Positions 59,806 to 64,000 of a DNA stretch of 64,000 bases are shown one piece after another; within the stretch, counting starts at the first letter, position 1; each line of letters starts with the position of its first letter. A program made the position numbers and the translations under genes. The notes under the pieces are model-generated. The model was given only the letters and a program-made list of their open reading frames with translations, was not told the origin of the DNA and made no database searches. The stretch is from Candidatus Levilactobacillus faecigallinarum (GTDB taxonomy: Bacteria > Bacillota > Bacilli > Lactobacillales > Lactobacillaceae). Where the stretch lies: assembly GCA_019113985.1 (NCBI GenBank), contig DXGJ01000062.1, positions 1 through 64,000 on the forward strand. Reading direction: 5' to 3'.

Positions 59806-61218
59806 TTGAAAGTGAAACGGCTGATCAATAAAGGAAACCTTTATCGTAGTTTAATCGTTGGCCTAGTGCTGATTCAATTATTAGAGCTGGTAGTGCCGCT
59901 TAACCTGACAGTGTTAGATGCTCTATTTGCAATTGGAATCGCAGTTCTAGGAATCCAAAATTTAAGCCGTTCCTTTCAAGTTGCAACACTCGTCTTCTTT
60001 GTCGCGGGATTGGGCTTGTTGAGTACCACGGGGTTGTCGTTATATGGGATTGCGACGGCAATCGTTTCAATGGTGGATATTGTGGTTTTACTGGTAGTCA
60101 TGCAGCTTTTCCTGATTCCGGTAACGGTTGGAAAATATCAGGCAGCTGTTGAGGTGTTCATGCACGACCATGTTCATGGGCCGAAACAGACCTATACGTT
60201 TGTTATGTTAGTGACGCATTTACTTTCCAGCATTCTTTCGATGGGTACGGTCGCAATCGTCCTATCGATCTTGGGTGACAGTATCAAGCGGCAAGTTAAA
60301 GATTCTGCACGTTTTTCTGCTACTGCGGTTACTAGGGCCTTTACCCTTGGAACGTTGTGGGCACCCGGTGCGGCAACCATTTTCCTGATTAGTACCGTGA
60401 CGAAGGTTAGTTGGACCCGGCTATTTATACCGTGTTTGATTTTGGGATTGTTAGGCCTAGTTCTTGCGTATGCCATGGAACGTCATCAAGCATACATGCA
60501 AGTAAAGCCAAGCGTGATTACGAACAATGTGGCGCATCCGAATAAGGGCCACGCATCGTTATTTGGATTAGTATTGGCAGTCATTGCATTGTTGTTGCTT
60601 AGTTTTGTCCTGATGGAAAATAAGGTTGCGAGTTCGATGGATTCTGTGACCTTAGCTGGTTTGCTGATTGTTCTCATTTGGACTGGCTTGTTGGGAGTCA
60701 AGCGTGGCAGTAAACTGCCGGCGTTTAAGCCGGCTTTAAAAGAAGCCCTGACGGCTTATTGGCACCAAGGAATGACGCGTGGTGCATCGTTGGCACCGTT
60801 CTTTGTCGGTATCGGGACCTTCACGTATGGGTTTCAGCATTCGACCGTTAGTACCCAACTAACGGCGGCTTTAACGCCAGTCTTTTCCCAGCTAGGCTGG
60901 TGGTTGGTTCTGTTGATTCCAATCATCGTTGTCTTGGTGTCATTAATCGGCATTCATCCATTAGCATCAGTCGCGTTGATTGGTAAAGTCATTATGGCAA
61001 TGCATATCTCGTTATCCCCACTCTTAATTGCCCTCAGCTTAAATATTGGGAGCGTGGCAGCTTACATGTTGTCACCATTTGCCGGGATTGTCATGATTGT
61101 CGCAACGCTGTTAAACGTGGGTCCGGGAACCGTTTCAATTCGCTGGAACTGGCAATTTTGCTCGGTGTTTCTAGTCCTTAGTGTCATAGTCGCAGTTTTA
61201 TTGAACTTGGTCTTTTAG
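59806..61218 (+). CDS. Multi-span membrane transporter of unknown substrate
   Basis: The 470-aa protein has about 12-13 membrane segments; TTG 59806 is the best start (GAAAGAAGAG upstream), GTG 59812 an alternative. The repeat layout, with a conserved stretch TLWAPGAATIFLISTVTKVSW in the first half and GIHPLASVALIGKVIMAMH in the second, resembles the ion-transporter superfamily (two inverted halves with helix breaks). The motif SPFAGIVMIVATLLNVGPGTVSIRWNWQF closes the protein. It probably exports or imports an organic anion linked with the operon's enzymes. Confidence 0.75.
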   Translation: MKVKRLINKGNLYRSLIVGLVLIQLLELVVPLNLTVLDALFAIGIAVLGIQNLSRSFQVATLVFFVAGLGLLSTTGLSLYGIATAIVSMVDIVVLLVVMQLFLIPVTVGKYQAAVEVFMHDHVHGPKQTYTFVMLVTHLLSSILSMGTVAIVLSILGDSIKRQVKDSARFSATAVTRAFTLGTLWAPGAATIFLISTVTKVSWTRLFIPCLILGLLGLVLAYAMERHQAYMQVKPSVITNNVAHPNKGHASLFGLVLAVIALLLLSFVLMENKVASSMDSVTLAGLLIVLIWTGLLGVKRGSKLPAFKPALKEALTAYWHQGMTRGASLAPFFVGIGTFTYGFQHSTVSTQLTAALTPVFSQLGWWLVLLIPIIVVLVSLIGIHPLASVALIGKVIMAMHISLSPLLIALSLNIGSVAAYMLSPFAGIVMIVATLLNVGPGTVSIRWNWQFCSVFLVLSVIVAVLLNLVF

Positions 61219-61236
61219 AAAAAGGAAGTAATTAAC

Positions 61237-61875
61237 ATGAAAAAAGTTATTTTATTAGGCGCCACCAGTAATATCTCAGCATTCTTGATTCCACGGTTAT
61301 TAGAGCAGTCCGACGTTGAATTGACTTTGTTTGCAAGGCATGCTGGTCAACGATTGCCACAATACGCCAATAATGATCGAGTAACACTCATTGACGGTAA
61401 CTGGAACGAATTATCTGATGTAGTTAACGCAATTAGCAATCAGGACGTTGTCTACCTTGCCACAGGACATTTTTCTAAGGCCAATCAAAACGTTGTTAGC
61501 GCCATGAAAACTGATGGTGTTGATCGGCTGATTGTTGCTGGCGGGTTGGGAATCTATGACGAAGTAGCAGGAAAGTTTGGCAGCTGGAACGCTCGTATGA
61601 TGGGTGACTATACGGAAATTAAACGCGCAGCCAAGGTAATCGATGATAGCGGCTTAAATTATACGTTTCTCCGAATGGCTTGGCTGTATAACAATGATCA
61701 ACACCTTGATTATAAGGTGATTCCCCAGGGGAGCCCGTTTAAAGATACGCAGGTCACCCGTCAAGCCGTTGCAGAGCTGGTAACGGATATTATCAAGAAT
61801 CCGGCGATTTATCAACGTGCCAGCATTGGGGTGGCGGAACCCAATACGGCTTGGGATAAACCTAGTTTTTATTAG
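61237..61875 (+). CDS. NAD(P)H-binding protein, NmrA/SDR-a5 family
   Basis: The 212-aa protein has the Rossmann start KKVILLGATSNISAFLIPRLLE, then ELTLFARHAGQRL and RLIVAGGLGIYDEVAG, followed by YTEIKRAAKVIDDSGLNYTFLRMAWLYNN, all typical of NmrA-like reductases/sensors. AAAGGAAG lies 11 nt upstream. It resembles the lone proteins at 4186 and 20596, a third family member in this window. Confidence 0.88.
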   Translation: MKKVILLGATSNISAFLIPRLLEQSDVELTLFARHAGQRLPQYANNDRVTLIDGNWNELSDVVNAISNQDVVYLATGHFSKANQNVVSAMKTDGVDRLIVAGGLGIYDEVAGKFGSWNARMMGDYTEIKRAAKVIDDSGLNYTFLRMAWLYNNDQHLDYKVIPQGSPFKDTQVTRQAVAELVTDIIKNPAIYQRASIGVAEPNTAWDKPSFY

Positions 61876-61887
61876 GAGGAATATCGA

Positions 61888-62382
61888 ATGCAGATTACAG
61901 TTGCTTTGAAAGACGGCTACTTGCCAACTACTTACACGAGCCAGGCCAGCGTTAAGCATAACAATCAACCAATTATATCATTCCCAATTGAAATTCAGTC
62001 GGTCCCCGAGAAAACGCAATCATTAGCGATTTCTTTAATTGATTATGACGCCGTTCCACGGACCGGATTCCCATTTATTCACTGGCTAGCGACGAACGTA
62101 CCACCGATGGCAGAGATTCCAGTTGACTTTAGCCGTCACTATGAAGGACCACAGGGACAAAATACATGGATGTCACGATTTTATCAAATGAATGATCCAT
62201 ATTTTGCCAGTCACTATGCCGGCCCCAATCCACCTGATCAGGCGCATCAGTATACTTTAACCGTGTACGCACTTAATCAGGATATGAATTTAGAAAATGA
62301 GTTTTACTATAATGCTTTTCGTAATCAACTTGCTGGTCGCGTGATTACAAAAGCTTCATTGCCGGTCTTAGCTAAAAATTAG
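61888..62382 (+). CDS. PEBP/YbhB family (Raf-kinase-inhibitor-like) protein
   Basis: The 164-aa product shows the PEBP fold: SFPIEIQSVPEKTQSLAISLIDYDAVPRTGFPFIHWLATNVPP (D-x-D-A-P-x and H-W motifs), YEGPQGQN and AGPNPPDQAHQYTLTVYAL (the G-P-x-P-P-x-G-x-H-x-Y motif). Bacterial members bind small ligands; function is not known. AGGAGG lies 8 nt before the ATG. Part of the operon. Confidence 0.92.
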   Translation: MQITVALKDGYLPTTYTSQASVKHNNQPIISFPIEIQSVPEKTQSLAISLIDYDAVPRTGFPFIHWLATNVPPMAEIPVDFSRHYEGPQGQNTWMSRFYQMNDPYFASHYAGPNPPDQAHQYTLTVYALNQDMNLENEFYYNAFRNQLAGRVITKASLPVLAKN

Positions 62383-62404
62383 TTGGTTGAAAGGATGTGT
62401 TAGT

Positions 62405-62815
62405 ATGGAACAAAATAAGCAAAGCGTTCAAAAAGGTCTTTTTGCAATGGGTGACCTAAACGTCGCATTTCAGCAATATTTCACGGGTCAAAGTTATCAT
62501 AACTCACTGGTCAAAGATAATGACGTTAGTGTGACCGTTAGCAACGTTAGTTTTGAGCCCGGTGCACGCAATAATTGGCACATTCATCGCAATGGGTATC
62601 AGATATTGCTAGTGACTGGTGGTGAAGGCTGGTATCAAGAGGCGGGTAAACCGGCTGAACGGTTGCATCCTGGTGATGTCGTCATCACTCATGATGGTGT
62701 TAAACATTGGCATGGTGCTACCAAAGACAGCTGGTTTAGTCATATTGCAATTACTGCTGGTCAGCCAGAATGGTTGGAGCCAGTTAGCGATACTGAATAC
62801 GACGCTTTAGGCTAG
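62405..62815 (+). CDS. Cupin domain protein
   Basis: From ATG 62405 (AAAGGATG about 8 nt upstream) the 136-aa protein has the cupin metal motif: SFEPGARNNWHIHRNGYQILLVTGGEGWYQEAGKP (W-H-x-H...E-like position filled by Q/G) and RLHPGDVVITHDGVKHWHGATKDSWFSHI (second motif, P-G-D...H-W-H). It resembles the small cupins that accompany carboxymuconolactone-decarboxylase-type proteins. Probably metal-binding; substrate unknown. Confidence 0.9.
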   Translation: MEQNKQSVQKGLFAMGDLNVAFQQYFTGQSYHNSLVKDNDVSVTVSNVSFEPGARNNWHIHRNGYQILLVTGGEGWYQEAGKPAERLHPGDVVITHDGVKHWHGATKDSWFSHIAITAGQPEWLEPVSDTEYDALG

Positions 62816-62826
62816 GAGGAGTTTTA

Positions 62827-63180
62827 ATGAAAAAAGTAAAAATTACGGTTAATGGTCAGGTCATGACGGCAAACTTCGCCGAGAACGCAACGACAGCCGC
62901 GTTATTTACCCAAATGCCAATGGAACTACCGATGTTAAATTTATACGCCCGTGAGTTAACTTATCGTTTTAAGCAGGCACTGCCGGCAAACGAAGCCCGG
63001 ACGTCAGGTTATACGGTTGGAGACATTGCCTACTGGACCCCACGCCATAGCTTTGTCATCTTTTATAAGCAAACTGGTGAGGTCATCAGTGATTTGCAGA
63101 AGGTCGGTCATATCAATAATGGTGACTTAAAACAGTTCCAATCATTGGGTAACGTTACAATGGAATTTGCTGAGGCTTAA
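62827..63180 (+). CDS. Cyclophilin-like fold protein
   Basis: The 117-aa product has the pattern of the cyclophilin-like family found in such operons: KVKITVNGQVMTANFAENATTAALFTQMPMELPMLNLYARELTYRF, then SGYTVGDIAYWTPRHSFVIFYKQ and ISDLQKVGHINNGDLKQFQ. AGGAGG lies 6-8 nt before the ATG. It ends the operon, followed by a terminator. Activity is not established for this family. Confidence 0.88.
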   Translation: MKKVKITVNGQVMTANFAENATTAALFTQMPMELPMLNLYARELTYRFKQALPANEARTSGYTVGDIAYWTPRHSFVIFYKQTGEVISDLQKVGHINNGDLKQFQSLGNVTMEFAEA

Positions 63181-63209
63181 ATTGGTCGTCCTGATATTTT
63201 TTATCAATC

Positions 63210-63259
63210 AAAACACCCGCTTAATTAGACTGTCTTAGTCGGATTAAGCGGGTGTTTTA
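63210..63259. terminator. Bidirectional terminator after the LysR-linked operon
   Basis: AAAACACCCGCTTAAT / ATTAAGCGGGTGTTTT inverted repeat between convergent genes. Confidence 0.88.
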
Positions 63260-63267
63260 GTGCGATC

Positions 63268-63930
63268 TTATAATTTTAGGTGTTGATAGTCATGAATGAT
63301 TTTATCTACGCGCAAATTAGCCGGAATAATCATCTTATCCAATTCGGAATCCTCAACTAAGACGACTTGCCCAACTCGGGCGTGGTTGGCGGCCTCAATC
63401 CCTGAAGCGGAGTCTTCAAAGATTGCACTATTTGCGGGAGTTGCGCCAACATTTTTAATGGCTTGTAAAAACATATCTGGGGCAGGTTTACCAGGTAATT
63501 CCCCGTTATTTAAAACGATTTGGTCAATATCAAACCACTTATCAAGATGCAAGTGTTCAAAAAAGAAATCAACATTGGTCCTTTCAGAGGCGGTTGCAAT
63601 ATTCAATTTAGTACCTTCTTGTTGGCAACGGGATAAGAGTTCAGGTAGACCGGTAACTAAACGGAATTTTCCCGGTTGCCTTAAACAATATTCACGATAC
63701 AATTGTTCTTTTTGTTCAGCGATTTCAAATAGTTCTGCATCGGTAAATTTACGGTTAGTAAAGTACTCAAAGGTATGTCGGTTATTACGTCCGGCAACGT
63801 GTTCACCAAACTCATGATCGGTCATTGAGCTACCGAATCGTTCTTCAAGAAACTCACGCCAAGAATTCTTTTGGAGTAAACCGTCAAAAAACATGGTCCC
63901 GTTAAAATCAAAAATGAGTGTATTGATCAT
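63268..63930 (-). CDS. HAD-superfamily phosphatase, beta-phosphoglucomutase-like
   Basis: The 220-aa protein starts MINTLIFDFNGTMFFDG: motif I is D-F-N-G-T, so the usual second acidic residue (D-x-D) is Asn. The cap domain (about 15-90) is helical; motif II is NIATASERTN, motif III NNGELPGKPAPDMFLQAI (Lys in GKPAP) and motif IV AIFEDSASGIEAA. The nucleophile Asp9 is present. The D-x-N variant suggests altered phosphoryl transfer rather than a dead enzyme. AAAAGGAGC lies upstream of the ATG. Confidence 0.88.
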   Translation of the reverse strand: MINTLIFDFNGTMFFDGLLQKNSWREFLEERFGSSMTDHEFGEHVAGRNNRHTFEYFTNRKFTDAELFEIAEQKEQLYREYCLRQPGKFRLVTGLPELLSRCQQEGTKLNIATASERTNVDFFFEHLHLDKWFDIDQIVLNNGELPGKPAPDMFLQAIKNVGATPANSAIFEDSASGIEAANHARVGQVVLVEDSELDKMIIPANLRVDKIIHDYQHLKL

Positions 63931-64000
63931 AAGCGTGCTCCTTTTGTCAGCTAGGCAACGATATATGCAAGGTTGAAGGATTCTTACTATGTCATTACAA
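63931..64000. other. Right edge of the window
   Basis: Seventy bases; no gene recognised. Confidence 0.4.

Overview
The window is a piece of a lactobacillus chromosome (Lactobacillaceae). Support comes from the gene set: PyrR with carbamoyl-phosphate-synthase-like genes, a WxL/DUF916 surface gene trio, a FolT transporter behind a tetrahydrofolate riboswitch, a XerS-type recombinase and IS3/IS30-type elements. Consistent AGGAGG-type ribosome binding sites also fit. Core genes are visibly rich in G/C at third codon positions, which suggests a higher-GC group such as Levilactobacillus, but the genus is an inference. Several accessory blocks (about 16.5-19 kb, 29.9-35.6 kb, 36.8-38.3 kb, 44-51.8 kb and 57.5-63.9 kb) are clearly more A/T-rich.

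Layout. 1-4.1 kb: end of pyrR followed by two CarA/CarB-like genes that have lost their catalytic residues. 4.2-10.3 kb: a MerR-controlled oxidoreductase, the ribosome-quality-control factor RqcH, then a MarR gene with a phosphodiesterase and an MFS exporter. 10.3-12.6 kb: a highly structured non-coding stretch before a DegV fatty-acid-binding protein, then a THF riboswitch and folT. 12.8-16.1 kb: small membrane proteins (GtrA, VanZ, AI-2E family) and an ASCH protein. 16.5-19.1 kb: WxL, WxL-interacting protein, WxL. 19.1-28.5 kb: housekeeping and transport genes, including a decayed ABC ATPase and two ABC systems.

28.6-38.3 kb is the most interesting part. It carries a RelE remnant, a secreted protein of unknown function, and a two-gene operon coding a helicase-nuclease (1197 aa) and an Argonaute/PIWI-like protein (693 aa). 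Size, order and motifs match the plasmid-eliminating DdmDE system. An unrelated lipoprotein hydrolase separates it from a three-gene toxin-antitoxin-chaperone module (MqsR-like toxin, HTH antitoxin, SecB-like chaperone).

38.5-44.2 kb returns to core genes: tex, a TetR/dehydrogenase pair and a MerR/SDR pair. 44.2-51.8 kb is a scrap region: an IS3-family element with an A7 frameshift site, two copies of one decayed toxin-antitoxin segment, a MazF-type toxin stopped at codon 6, two identical 30-bp IS30-type ends, an esterase between TetR-type operators, and a membrane protein closely resembling the Pyr4/PaxB family of transmembrane terpene cyclases. 51.9-57.1 kb: xerS, a well-formed small-RNA gene, a serine hydrolase, an orphan antitoxin and a YhgE/Pip-type protein with its TetR regulator. 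57.5-63.9 kb: a LysR regulator facing a seven-gene operon (two oxidoreductases, a transporter, PEBP-, cupin- and cyclophilin-like proteins), then a HAD phosphatase. No rRNA, tRNA or CRISPR array was seen.
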